A stretch of DNA of 64,000 nucleotides from positions 34,317,720 to 34,381,719 of the forward strand of contig NC_059504.1 of NCBI RefSeq assembly GCF_914767665.1. The letters are read 5' to 3'. Shown in pieces: positions 32,955-44,864 of the stretch. Position numbers and translations under genes: made by a program. The DNA comes from Harmonia axyridis. Lineage: Eukaryota; Arthropoda; Insecta; Coleoptera; Coccinellidae. The notes beneath the pieces were generated by a model, which saw only the letters and a program-made list of their open reading frames with translations, was not told the origin of the DNA and did not search any database. Each line of letters begins with the position of its first letter. The first letter of the stretch is position 1.

Positions 32955-34033
32955 GTTGAAACAATGTGGCAATCGATACTTTGGAAAACGCCTGAATTGC
33001 CTAGAATCAAAGAAGCAAGGATGTCCAAATCAAAATTCACGGTAATGTTGATCTTTTTTTTCGACATTAACGGTATCGTGATAATTAAATGGGTTCCAGA
33101 GGGTCTGACTGTCCATCATACTTACTATTCGTCAGTTTTGGCAATACTCCGAGAACGAGTTCATAAGAAACGGCCTGAGTTGTGGAAGAACAACTCGTGG
33201 ATTTTGCACCAGGACAACGCACCTGCCCATTAGTGCCGCCGCCAGTACCGGCAAACCGGATATTTTGCCGGGGCGCCAAATTTTAGGGGCGCAGTCAGTT
33301 AATAAAACAAGACATATTTCGTGACACCAAATTTTTTCTTATTGAAAATACCACCTTTTGTAGTAAAATAATAAAATTACCAAGAGCCATTTTTTTTTCA
33401 AATCAATAGGTGCTCTCAACTAGAGTTATGGAAATACCAACAGTTACTAAAATGCACCTTCAAGAAGTACGTCGTCTTTTTTTCTATAGACTTATAGAGC
33501 TTCGTACTTTCAAACAATTCAGGACTTTTTTTGATGAAATCGGCAAAATGTCCTTTGATAAATTTGACAAGGTGATTTTAAGTTAAAAATACTATTTCGA
33601 ATTAAATTGAAAAAATGCCTTGAGGGAAATAATAGAGGCTCCTTTGAAGAAAGTTCAGATAAATAAGGCAAAGCAGGGCGGCGAAATTTTATTTTGCCGG
33701 GGCGTCAAAATGTCTGGCGGCGGCCCTGCTGCCTATAACGAGCTATATGTGAAGCAGTATTTGCGACTGTTTTTTGTTTCCGAAGATAAAATCTGCTTTG
33801 AAAGGGACCCGATTTGAGTCGATGGAAGCGGTAAACCAAAAAATGACAGAGCTCCTGAAGGCCCTCACCAAAGAAGACTTTCAGCACTGCTTCTCGATCA
33901 ATGGAAAAAACGTATGGAAAGGTGTGTGGCGAGGAAAGAGGAGTATATTGAAGGGGGGCATTCGAATGTAGAATAATTTAAATAAAAAAACCCTTTTTCG
34001 TAACTAGTCTCGTTATTCAATAGCCAGACCTCG
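32955..34033 (+). pseudogene. mariner transposase relic, 5'-truncated, interrupted by a MITE
   Basis: Opens mid-protein: ILWKTPELPRIKEARMSKSK, then WKNNSWILHQDNAPAH with the second catalytic D. It is then split by 33231-33728 and resumes YNELYVKQYL, FPKIKSALKGTRFESMEAVN and LTKEDFQHCFSI. Part of the region before CDFFLFPK is deleted, including the third catalytic D, with a shift near 33770. The 3' terminus reads TAGCCAGACCTCGTA, which looks like an irritans-type mariner inverted repeat. Inactive. Confidence 0.85.
33231..33728. repeat. hAT-type MITE inside the mariner relic
   Basis: The left end TAGTGCCGCCGCCAG and right end CTGGCGGCGGCCCTG are inverted copies; an intact end would read CAGGGCCGCC. 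An 8-bp duplication flanks it: CTGCCCAT at 33223-33230 and CTGCCTAT at 33729-33736, with one difference. The 8-bp duplication and CAG end point to hAT mobilisation. The GCCGGGGCG blocks near both ends are also inverted. No ORF is credible. Removing it restores mariner sequence. Confidence 0.85.
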
Positions 34034-35832
34034 TAATAGCAGGTAACAAAAAAGGAAGAGGAAAAATCAGGCAGACGATAATTGGTTGCTGCTTCATAAA
34101 GTCGATCCATATAAATTGGAAGCGATTTATTAAATTCCGGAGACATCGTCACTCTGCCTTTTACGAAATGGAAAATTGAGCAACCCAGTTTCACAATATG
34201 AAGTCAAAACTAACTAGATGATAACGGACGCACCTAATGAACTATTCCCCGAACATCGTCCAAGTGGAACATAATTAAGCCAACGGAGGTGTTTAACTGA
34301 CGAATCTGATACATCCCTTGTTTGCCTCTGGTTTGTTTCAGAACTAGTCGATTGAATTGATTATATTACGCTTTGACATTACAAACATATACAGGGGTCC
34401 CGAACTCTTAGCTTTATTGAAATCCAAATTGACTGCATTGATGAATCATTGAATAGTTGTTCATATTGGTCGAAAATTCTCCTTACCTATTCAAATTATG
34501 TTTGAAGTAATCATATCTCATTTAAATTAATTTGAAGATTAATTGATAAGAGTAGTTTTTCCTACACGATTTCGTGCCAACATAAGAAAGAAAGTTTATT
34601 CAGAAATTATTACAAACTCTTATAAATTTTAAAATAAAACAACATACTTTCAATATAAAATTGGAATGTGAATTTTGTGAGAGGAGTGATGAATGCCTGC
34701 AAGAAATGGAATGTTAAGTAAATAAGATTATCAAATATCATTTATTTTATCATGACTTACTGTTTTTCCAAAACAACCTGTTAGCTTCCAGCGCGGTGAA
34801 AAAGTTCGTGGTGTCAAATAACAGTCTAGAGATCGTATTAGATTGATTGCTCCTTTTGACAACTTACCAATTCATTCCAATTCCATATATATACACGGTG
34901 TTTCACGAATAAACGTCCTATATGGTACAGTAGAAAGAAATCCATTATTTTTCCAATAGAAGTTACAGTTGTTTGTTTTCCGCGTTATATAAATCCAGTT
35001 ACAGTTTTTCTTCGATAAAAATGAAAATGTAAATAATATTTTTGATCCCGATATTGTAATAGCCAATCACACGCAATTTTGGTTTCGTTGATTCCGGTAA
35101 TTTCGATGTCGAAGATAGTTAACGCTTTGAAGGCCAATTGTCGAAAATATCGTTAAAATCATGAACATTGTTTATCCGACCGTAATGTAGGTACTGTTTG
35201 ATTACCTGAGAGTTGAAGATTGCACAAAAAATTGTTCATTTTCATAAGGTAAGTCTCAACAAGAAGCTTGATGTAACATAAAGAAATATACTTTTCTCAG
35301 TCCAGATCTGCGCTATCGATAAGTCACTATAGAGGCGAATATTGGCCATTGCCTTAAACTCGTATCTTGAAATTTCCATAGAATTCTATAAAGTAATTCA
35401 ATGGATCGATTTATTATTATTCATTATTAATATTCGGAGATTCACAGGTTCGTGTTTATTGTGAATTGAACCCGATATTCAATTGTATATAAAATAATGA
35501 TAAGGAGTATTAATAATAAAGTTTATTTGCTCTCAACACAACCTAATATAATATTCTAATAATTATTGCAAATAAACACGATGAACAGAGGCTCACTAGA
35601 GGTTCGCCTGTTATGATAATGATAAGGAGTATTGCCAGTAGCCTTGTTTTATAGCGTATTTCATTTAGTTTTGAGGATAAGTTCGCATTTTGAAAATTAG
35701 ATGTACCTACAGGTTTTGCAAGTCACTTGAAGTAAATACTGGACTTCACTGAGATTTTCATGAAAATCCATAGAGGCGTACAAAATTAATGCCGATTAAA
35801 AGTTCAAGATAAAATATATGAAACAGCCTCTA
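34034..35832. other. Intergenic, 1.8 kb without recognised gene
   Basis: AT-rich. The only structure noted is an 18-bp direct repeat around a 104-bp segment at 35494-35633. No ORF is supportable. Confidence 0.5.
35494..35633. repeat. 18-bp direct repeat flanking a 104-bp segment
   Basis: ATAATGATAAGGAGTATT occurs at 35494-35511 and 35616-35633. The segment between carries an inverted pair, GTTTATTTGC and GCAAATAAAC. It may be a tiny insertion with a long target duplication, or a local tandem rearrangement. Confidence 0.5.
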
Positions 35833-37099
35833 ACATGCCAATTGAAAAGTCCCTGATCTATCATAGTAAAATTTTTTTTGGCAAAATTCGATTTTTATTA
35901 TTTAACAAGGCATGATGAATAATAAAATCAGATATAGCGATTATAACGATCTTGCAACTTTTCGATACCCTTATTGTAGTACAATTTGTCTATCGCTTAA
36001 AAATAGACCTTAGTTTCGCCGATTACTTCTTGATTGTGGCTAAATTTCTTTTCAGCGAGCATTTTTTCGAATTCTGAGAACAAGAAAAAGTCGCTGGGGA
36101 CCAGATCTTGCGAATACGGTCGATGCAGAAGCACAATTCATGCAATTTTGCCATAGTTTTCATTGATTTGTGACAAGGCGCATTGTCTTGATGAAACAGC
36201 ACCTTTTTTTCTCCAAATAGGGACGTTTTTTAACGATTTCATCTTTCAAACGATCCAATAACGCTATATAATAATCGCTGTTGATGGTCTGGCCCTTTTG
36301 GAGGTAATCAATGAATATTATTCCTTCCGCATTCCAGAATACTGATGCCATAACCTTGCCAGCTGACTGTTGTGTTTTTCCTTTGTATTCGGTTCATCGT
36401 GTGCAGTCCACTCAGCAGACTCCGGAGTGAAATGATGAAGCCATGTTTCGTCCATTGTCACATATCGACGCAAAAATTCAAGTTTAGTGCAATTTAACAG
36501 CTCCGAACACTGCACAGAATCATTAACACGTTGTTGGTTTTGATCTATTGTGAGCTCGTGCGGCACTCATTTTGCATACAGCTTTCTCATGTACAAATAT
36601 TCGTAAATTATATGATGTACACGTTCAGATGATATCTTCACAATGTCTGCTATCTCGATCAACCTCACTTTACGGTCATTCAAAATTATTTTATGAACTT
36701 TTTTGATTTTTTCGTCGGTGATAGCCTCTTTTGGACGTTTACTGCGTTCGCCGTCTTCGGTGCTCATTTCACCATGTTTAAACTTAGCATACCAATCAAT
36801 GATGGTTGATTTTCCTGGTGCAGACCCCGGAAACTCTTCATACAGCCAAGATGTTTCTTCAACTGAATTTTTTTCTTCTCAAAGCAATATTTTATCAGCA
36901 CACGAAATTCTTTATTTTCCATCGTTTTTCAAATAACAAAAGTAGATTCACTCACAACACAATATCTCACACTAATGGTCGGACTGCTGTCAAATTTTGA
37001 CATGTATCGTTTGAAGGTTGGTACTAACTAAAAATCATATAAATTTAATATTAGCACCGCCATCTGTGCATCAGACCGGGCACTTTTCAATTGGCCTAA
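35833..37099 (-). mobile_element. mariner family copy A (1.27 kb)
   Basis: Terminal repeats contain CCAATTGAAAAGT at the left and ACTTTTCAATTGG at the right. The right end is GGCCTAA followed by TA. Total length is normal for mariner. It carries a decayed minus-strand transposase. The same family is present at 42010-43683. Confidence 0.88.
35960..36940 (-). pseudogene. mariner transposase of copy A, broken
   Basis: Minus-strand pieces: MENKEFRVLIKYCF start near 36921, then STEDGERSKRPKEAITDEKI, RYVTMDETWLHHFTPES with the first catalytic D, IIFIDYLQKGQTINSDYYIA, and LVPSDFFLFSEFEKMLA near the C-terminus. Frames change at about 36566, 36350 and 36170. The region of the second D (normally HQDNAPCH) is frameshifted. 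DD34D type by homology; not functional. Confidence 0.85.
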
Positions 37100-38225
37100 T
37101 ATATCGTGAACGAATATGTATAGGTATATTTGAGACATATTCCGAACATTGATTTAGACTTCCCAAAATGTCCTGCATCTGCAATGAAAGCCTTGATTAT
37201 TCATAAAGATTTCTGAAAAAGGCAATCTGTTTTTCAATTCTTCAATTTTCATAATAATCTCAACGTTATCGATCTTCCTGTATATGTCAGGGTGATACCG
37301 GAGAAGACAGTCAGATTTTAAGAGAAGTTTTTACTAGTCAAGGCAGTTTCAAAATAATTTTTTTTTGAGTTTGGGGGTTTCAATTAAGACCCTGCACGAC
37401 TGTACGACCCTGTACGATTCGACCGATTTCTTCTCAATTAATAACTTTCGTATGACTCATTCAACACCCTGTCCATTGCATCCCCAAAACTTCTCCATCC
37501 ATTGCAGATTCGACGATAATGAGTCATAATTCAAGGTTTTCAATTTTTTGACACATCTCTAGTTTTACGAGAAACGCATGGCACTTCATCTTTGAGATAC
37601 AGAGTGATTTATTGATTTTAACAGAACTCTGTTTCAGATATTACTCCCGAACCGTTACGAGTTTAATTCAAATTTGGTTGTTAATGTCATTTCAGGCCAT
37701 CAAACTGAATATATCAACCACACCAAAAAAGTGCAGATCGGCCTCACAAATTTTCATTTTAGCTTTCGAGTCTATCCTGTACATTAAATATCCGGACATA
37801 GGTACTTCAGATACGTCCTGAGAAGTGTATAATGAAATCAAATCAAAATACTACACGTTTAGCGCTAGGTACATTAGTAAATTATCATGACGTGGCCAAA
37901 GACGCTCTACTGAGAGGAAAATTAATACATATTCAGCATAACATCCACGACTGAGCATTTGACATAGGTTGGAAAATACAAGGACTAACTCATTTCACCT
38001 CCAAAAGGGTGCAATAGCTTCTGTTTTTTCAAGAACGTGAAGGAAAATGAGGAATTAGGATGAAAGCGACCTCTGTTCTATCTATCTCTCGGTTCTTCAT
38101 GGTGCATGAATTAATTCCATCGAAAATTCACTTAGTCACAGTTTTTTACGTTTCGTTTCGTTTCATAATTATTAGTATTTGTGAAAACTGGACTAACATG
38201 TTCATTTCGAAAAACTTTTAGGTTA
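37100..38225. other. Intergenic, no recognised gene
   Basis: AT-rich. The open frame at 37612-37821 has no domain. Nothing else seen. Confidence 0.5.
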
Positions 38226-38740
38226 GGGGTTGTCCATTAATCACGTGATCTTTTTTTAGCATTTTTTAACCCCCCTCCCCCATTGGTGATACGTAGTGAG
38301 GTTTAAGACCACCCCCCTCCCCCTTCTCAACATCACGTGTATTTTTAGTAACTACAACGAATCTTAAAATTTTCTGAATATTATCTTCATTTAAATACAG
38401 GTATAAACTATAATCTTTCTTCTGAAATTAAGGACCATAATAAAAATGTCTACACTAGGTTGCAAGTTTTTTTTGATTGCCATAACAATAATAATAAACG
38501 AAGAGTGTAATCATAGGAAAAACATGTATTGTACTAGTACATGAATATATTTAATGTAGTCAAGGTCACTACACGCCGCGCCGTGCCGCTTAATATTTGT
38601 TTAAAAATCGCGCGTTTGACGAAAAAATAAATACACGTGATATCTTACTACACCCCCCCCCTCCCCCTTGTGATATTTTTGTGATTTTTATCAAACCCCT
38701 CCCCCCCCTTTCAAGCCTCACGTGATTCATGGACAACCCC
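38226..38740. repeat. MITE with GGGGTTGTCCAT termini and C-rich tracts
   Basis: GGGGTTGTCCATTAATCACG at the left and CGTGATTCATGGACAACCCC at the right are inverted copies. They are flanked by TTA on both sides (38223-38225, 38741-38743), a 3-bp duplication typical of PIF/Harbinger. Subterminal runs of CCCCCTCCCCC lie in both halves (38270s, 38310s, 38656, 38700). No ORF. Superfamily is inferred from the duplication. Confidence 0.85.
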
Positions 38741-38831
38741 TTAGATATATTCAGTAAGTATAAAGAAAAATTACTTTACTTACACTTTCGACAGTCACTA
38801 GACAATAATGCAAGTTTTATTCGCGTTTTCG

Positions 38832-39084
38832 GCCCTATTCTATAACTTCAAATCGAATAGAGATGGTATAGATCGAATATGAATTCATCGGAATAGTTTC
38901 GAATTTGTATTCGATAGGTAACTCAAGTGGAATTACTATGGAATTGTATATCAATTACGAATTACATTTGGCGTTAGAAGGCGAATTGGATACAGAATAC
39001 CAAAGTTGGACACGATAGAAGTGAAACACACCGATTTCTCAGATTACGATCCAATTCATTTCTATTCGAATTACAAAATAGGGC
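38832..39084. repeat. Short TIR element (about 250 bp)
   Basis: GCCCTATTCTATAACTTCAA with TCGAATAG (38832) is an imperfect inverted copy of CTATTCGAATTACAAAATAG with GGC (ends 39084). The interior repeats ATTCG and CGAAT words. No ORF. Confidence 0.6.
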
Positions 39085-39780
39085 TCATTATCCAGTATTG
39101 GTTTTTCGGTAGGTTATTAATAATTCAGTGTTACAGAAAGATGATCCTTTGTTTTTTATCACCTATATTGAACTATATTTTTATAGTTTTTGAAGGGTCT
39201 ACCATTCTTCTAACAATATTATTCTACAAAGGTTTCAGTTCATCGAAATTCGAAATATATCAAAAAATTATGAGTGAATTAATCCATTCGTTCTTTGGTG
39301 AGTAATCTCATCCATATGTAAAATTTCATTGGCTACAATTGATATACCGGGAATCTTAGGATATCAACAAATTAGCTGAGACTTAGAATAGGAAAGTGTA
39401 ACAGATTTCCTGGAGAGAATTGTTGAAGAAGATCCTAATTTATCCATTCTTCAACGCACACAATATGGTATGGTGTATTTTGGTACCGGATTTGCATATC
39501 CATATCTATCCTTATAAAATTCGGTTGACATAAGAACTAAAGCCAATTGATCATGAACCATGGCGTTTTAAATAAAAAGTATTCGTACACGTGCAAAAAT
39601 CCGTCTCCGATTCGATTTTTTGTTACTACTAGCTGTCATTCTTATTGAAATATTACTAAGCAACGTATTTTTTCGATTTTTGTCGAAGAAATTAGATGTA
39701 GATTCTTACGAATATGAAACGATAATTATGATCGATTAAGTAGAAATTAAAATTAAAAAAAAGAAAACACACTTAATTTT
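39085..39780. other. Intergenic, no recognised gene
   Basis: AT-rich. The hydrophobic open frame across 39006-39305 starts inside the preceding repeat and is not credible as a gene. Confidence 0.5.
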
Positions 39781-40078
39781 ATATTCTTAGGCGATCAATT
39801 TCGGATAATTATTATTATTCAATCATCAGGCCAGCTGAAAATACACATTAATATATATATAAGATTTTTCAACATTATATTCAATATTCTTTTTATCGAT
39901 TGATCTTTTTTATTTTTAAGGTTAAGAGTATGCAACTTATGAAAAAAAAATAAAAAAGATCAATCCTTAAAAAAGAATATTGAATATAATGTTGAAAAAT
40001 CTTATATATGTTAATGTATATTTTCAGGTGGCCTGATCATGGAATAATAATAATTCGAAATGGATCGCCTAAGAATAT
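39781..40078. repeat. Palindromic MITE, about 300 bp
   Basis: Near-perfect inverted halves: ATATTCTTAGGCGATC at the left and GATCGCCTAAGAATAT at the right. Inside, TTTTTCAACATTATATTC pairs with GAATATAATGTTGAAAAA, and GATTGATCTTTTTTATTTTT pairs with AAAATAAAAAAGATCAAT. The loop is about 30 nt. No ORF. Confidence 0.88.
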
Positions 40079-40079
40079 A

Positions 40080-40698
40080 CAGGGTGTTTCCTAAACATGC
40101 GGCAAAAATTCAGGGGGTTGTTCCTTGGACTATTCTAAGAATATTTTGTCCTTTGATGATTTTTGAAAAACCTATTTGTTTCGAAGATATAGGGGAAACA
40201 AAATTTCAGATAATAACATTTTATTATGAAAAATTACATGAAAATTCAACTCAACATACAAAAACTGTTGAAAATGACCACCTCTAGCCAGTATACAAGC
40301 ATCCAATCTTCTCCTCATTGACTGCCGAACCCTTCATAATAGTCAAAGATGAAATGTTAATTGCTAATACATCACAAAACGAATTCAAATGAAAACCGTG
40401 TTTAATCTGTATTCCTTTACCATCTGCACTTATCAATTTTTAGTCAAAAAACTGGCCGTTTTTAGTAATTGGAATGTTGTTAAACAAATTTAAAAATAAA
40501 TTGTACCTACTTAGTAAACACAGTGCAGTACGCATTTTTATTTAAACTATTATTAATTTTAAAAATATGAAAAATGTTGTTCGCCCTGTATCTTCGAAAC
40601 AAAGAGGTTTTTCAAAAATCATCCAAGGACAAAACATGCTTAGAATAGTCCAAGGAACAACCCCCTGAATTTTTGCCGCATGTTTAGGAAACACCCTG
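40080..40698. repeat. MITE with CAGGGTG termini, abutting the previous MITE
   Basis: CAGGGTGTTTCCTAAACATG at the left and CATGTTTAGGAAACACCCTG at the right begin inverted arms of about 120 bp (CTTGGACTATTCTAAG, TTTTTGAAAAACCT and partners). TA lies outside each end (40078-40079, 40699-40700). The left TA falls at the edge of the MITE ending at 40078. The core has no credible ORF. Confidence 0.88.
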
Positions 40699-42009
40699 TA
40701 TAATGATTTGAGTTTCTTTTCAAATTTTTGAATTTCTACTTAATCGATCATAGAACATACTATAGAAGATTTAATTTTAAGACAATTATGATATTCCCAG
40801 TTTTTCAAATATACATTACAATTTTTTCGCTACACAGTTGCTACACAAATTTCGATTTCTAGTTATTAAATATGTGAAATTTGAAGAAGAGACTGTGCAT
40901 TGAATTAATTGTAATTCTTAGAAGTGACATAGATTGAGAAAGGAAAAATAATAACTGTCATTTTATTTTCGATTACCTATTGCATTTCATGTTTGACATG
41001 CAGCTCAGTTTTCCAAACATATATCAAACCGACACTGAATTGTATAAGTTTAGGAATGATATATACAACACTTTTTCCTCTAGATGAAGTAACTGAAATA
41101 TAATAATCGTACCTAGTTTTTTCAGGTTTTCGCTTTTATTCGAAACAATAAACCGATGTTGAATGAAAACATAAAGACTCGAGTCTGCATACTTGTATAC
41201 ACGGATGTTGATACTATTTCGCTAAAAAGAGCTTGGGATTTTGCAAGCTTTATATTAAATGTAGAACCTATGTAGTCCTTTATGTCTACTCCTTTCTTAT
41301 TCAAATTTTCTCCCGAAAAATAAAGTTGCAGTGAATGACGAACAAGGAGGGGTTTCATCATGGAGCGCTTCAATATTTGAAAAGCGCTCTTAAGGAAAAT
41401 GGGGACCTCAATTCTCACAGGCTACGGCTGGTCTTTAATTAGGGAGACTCCACATTCAGACAACAAGCGCCAAGCGACAATATTAATCTCCCTTAATTGT
41501 CCCGACCATAAAGATTACGGATAACATCATTCAGTTTACGCGAGAAAATTTACATTTTTCCGTTGAGCGTTGTTGTGTTATTAAAGAAATTTGAATCGGA
41601 ATTGTGCGGGAAATGTTACTGATGTGGTAGATTACAGTATGTTGGTTCTTCAGAATTGTTCAATTTTTTTTTGTAATGGTGTGAGCTCGACTTTATGTTC
41701 CAATCAGAAAACATGTCTTTTTGGTATGAAGATAAATTTCGATTCTCTTCTTTATCTTTATTGAGAATAAGTGTTTTTTGGCCTGCAATTTTTATTGATG
41801 CAGTGGATTGACGTCACATCCAATTCTAAATATTCATTTTGTGATAAAGATATAGATATTTTTTTATGAATCACCAATTTTTATGCTGTTCTCGCATAAT
41901 TTCTATACCTACACAATAATCCACATTGTTGTAATTCAATATTTTTCAATTTGACGAGGAAAAAATTTTATCTTCGGTAACTTTTCGTTTTTCGCGAAAT
42001 AATTGATGA
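40699..42009. other. Intergenic with one unrecognised minus-strand ORF
   Basis: A 98-codon minus frame at 41122-41418 includes QILKRSMMKPLLVRHSLQLY and FSGENLNKKGVDIKDYIG. It looks more protein-like than its surroundings, but I cannot assign a family. It may be a fragment of an element gene. The rest is AT-rich. Confidence 0.35.
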
Positions 42010-43683
42010 TATGGCCAATTGAGAAGTTTCCGGTCTATCATAGTAAAACACAATTTTTTTTGGCAAATTTCGATTTAATTATTCAACATAGTTGCCTTCG
42101 AGGGCGATACAGCGATTTTAGAGTTCTTCCAACTTTTCGATACCATTTTTGTGGTACGATTTGACTTTCGCTTAGAAATATGCCTCAGTTTCGGCGATTA
42201 CTTCTTCATTGGCGCTGAATTTCTTTCCAGCGAGCATTCTTTCGAGGTCTGAGAACAGAAAAAAGTCGCCAGATCTGGCGAATTCGGTGGATGCAAAAGC
42301 AATTCCAAGCCCAATTCATGCAATTTTGCCATTGTTTTCATGTGACACGGCGCAATGTCTTGATGAAACTGCTTTTTTTTTTCTTCAATCCAATCCAACA
42401 ATCTAATAACGCTATATAATGATCGCTGTTGTTGCTCTGGCCATTTTGGAGGTAATCAATAAATAATATACCTTGCGCATTTCAGTATACTGATGCCATA
42501 ACCTTGCCAGCTGACTGTTGTGTTTTTTCTCGCTTTGGATTCGGTTCACCGTGTGCATTCTACTTAGCTGACTGTCAATTAGAGTCCGGAATGAAATGAT
42601 AGAGCCATGTTTCATCTATTCTAACATATCGACGCAAAAATTCAAGTTAATTGCACTTAAACAGCTTCAAACACTGCTCAGAATCATTAACACGTTGTTG
42701 CTTTCGATTGATTGTGAGCTCGCGCGGCACTCATTTTGCACACAGCTTTCTCAAATAATGTTTGCTATCTCGATCAACTTCACTTAAAGCTCATTCAAAA
42801 TTATTTTTTGAACATTTTTGATTTTTTTTTGTCGGTGGCAACCTCTTTTGGGCGTCCACTGCGTTAGCCCTCTTCGGTGCTCATTTCACCACATTTACAC
42901 TCAGCATACCAATCAATGATGGTTGATTTTTCTGGTGCCGACCCTGGAAACCCTTCATTCTTCTCCTTCTTCCTCTTGAAATAGGACGGAGTCCTGTCAA
43001 TTCTGTCATCCAGCCTACTGCCATGTTGACGTCCAGCTATCGTACCAACGTTTTGGGGGCCTACCAAGTCCCTGGTTTCTGTGTTTTGGTCCACTTTGCA
43101 ATTCGATCTGGACCCATCCTATCCACGTGATCCCTTCAAAAGCGGCGCCTTTCTGTCACCCATCTTACAACATCCTGTACTCCCAACTCTCGTAGAGTAT
43201 CCGTGTTGCGTATTCTGTCTCTCAGCGTTATCCCTCTTATTGTTCGCAATACTTTCATTTCAGTCGTTCTCATTTTTCTCATGGTTTCTGCTGTCTCTGC
43301 TCTCGTTTCAGCCGCGTAAGTGAGTATATTCGTGTCTTACTTTCAGTGGACATGTACTCATTTTTCCATATTACATCACGCAAACAGCCTGATATTCTTG
43401 CGGATTTTTTCACCTGACTATCCACTTCATTGGCCAAACCCCAAAACCGTTCACGCCAAGATTTGGCTTCAACTGTATTTTTTCCCTTCAAAAAGCAATG
43501 TTTTATACGCACACGAATTTTTCATTTGTCCATCTCTTCTCAAAATACAAAAGTTGCTACACTCACAACTGCTGTCAAATTTTGACACGTATCGTTTGAA
43601 GGATGGTACTAACTAAAAATAATATGGTTTTACACTAGCGCCGTCATCTGTGCATCAGACCAGGGACTTTTCAATTGGCCTAA
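42010..43683 (-). mobile_element. mariner family copy B, interrupted by an RTE-like fragment
   Basis: Same family as copy A: ends GGCCAATTGAGAAGT and ACTTTTCAATTGG. Shared internal pieces include HNSQLARLWHQY, and GCATACCAATCAATGATGGT on the plus strand. One piece keeps QFHQDIAPCHMKTMAKLHEL with a D in the second catalytic position. Another has HPPNSPDLA. Frameshifts are many. A block of about 490 bp at 42959-43449 is foreign; without it the copy is close to 1.18 kb. Confidence 0.87.
42959..43449 (-). pseudogene. RTE-like LINE 3' fragment nested in mariner copy B
   Basis: Minus-strand translation gives NEVDSQVKKSARISGCLRDV, IWKNEYMSTESKTRIY, RIRNTDTL, RELGVQDVVRWVTERRRF and DRMGPDRIAK in shifting frames. 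These are the region after the RT palm and the C-terminal helices of RTE-type ORFs. A short TTCA occurs at both junctions and may be the target duplication. Mariner sequence continues on both sides. Confidence 0.7.
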
Positions 43684-44864
43684 ATAATAAGGTATCAGAA
43701 AGCAGATCATAGCTATCTTGATTCGTTCTCGAGTTACAGGGCGTTTATGAAAAATAACTGTTTCAATTATTTCGCTAAATCTTGGTTTATCTTCGAGATA
43801 TTCGAACAATTACAAAATATTTTCCTTCAGTAATTTTTATGGTTTATATAATAATAACAACTTCATTCACAATAATAATAATAACAATTACAATCAGGAA
43901 AACACTGGTAATACTCAAAAGAAATCAATGATCGTTGTAGAGATATGGAGGAGAGTAAGCAATTTTTAAATTGAATATTTTTCAACGAGGTTTCTTTAGC
44001 CGCAGATTTGTATAAGAGAATCTCGATACCAGTTTTTCCAAAATATCATCCGTTTGAGAGAGATTGAGTTTTTGGCTTCATTCTGTTGATGAGACACCTC
44101 ATAAATAAAAATTTTGCATTTATTTCAAGATATAATTAATTTGTGTCTATTTCATAATTGTAATCAAGTCATAAATAGGGTTGCTCATTTGAAAGTCGCT
44201 CAATCTCCTCTACATATATCTCTAAAACGATGAAAAGTTTCATGATCTGTTATGAGTATCATAAACATTAGAAGGTATTCAAAAGAAATCTACACTGTGA
44301 ATGGAAATTTGCCGAATTTTTCTTATTTCTCATAGAAAGCCTATTACATTATCTATTCAATGAAATGCACAATTGAACGTCCTACGTATTTCATCGAGTA
44401 TATCATACATCATATGGAGAAATCCAATGCTTCAACATGAAACAGCTTTTTCTTGATGCATACTCGAGAAATCAAATTTAGACAGCAATTGAATAATTAT
44501 TATTGATCTGTCCCAATATATGTTATACTCGTCCCAGAAAGATCCATTCGATAGAATTAATTCAGAAATTTATATTTTTTCAATTATAAATCAATCCGAA
44601 CAATCATTTTGTTTATTCATCATTTATCATGATGACAATTTTGTTAAATGTGGTAAAGAGTAGTTAATCATGAGAAGAAGAAGAATAACATTCTATAGAA
44701 CCATCCCTACCTGCGTTCTCAAATTGAACATTCACTACTTTCTATTTATCAGAATAATAAAAGCTGATCTAGCAAATAGATATCGAAGAGAGGCTAGTAC
44801 GGTTATTGTACTCCTGGAAGTTTCGCTAACAATAATATTTCTACATTATAAAATATCTGTGAAT
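43684..44864. other. Intergenic upstream of the coiled-coil gene
   Basis: AT-rich. The coiled-coil frame is open from 44670, but residues before the ATG at 44865 do not look conserved. A promoter cannot be assigned. Confidence 0.45.

Noticed and set aside
33085..33279. Minus-strand ORF over the mariner relic
   Set aside because: Antisense shadow of mariner codons.
39006..39305. 99-codon hydrophobic ORF, possible membrane protein
   Set aside because: It starts inside a TIR repeat, and its hydrophobicity comes from AT-rich codons (Ile, Phe, Leu, Tyr).
41122..41418. 98-codon minus-strand ORF as a gene
   Set aside because: Protein-like in part, but no family, start context or second exon could be supported. 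Kept only as a note in the region entry.
44670..44864. Upstream 65 codons of the coiled-coil ORF
   Set aside because: Residues before the ATG at 44865 do not look like part of the coiled-coil protein. They are more likely open by chance.
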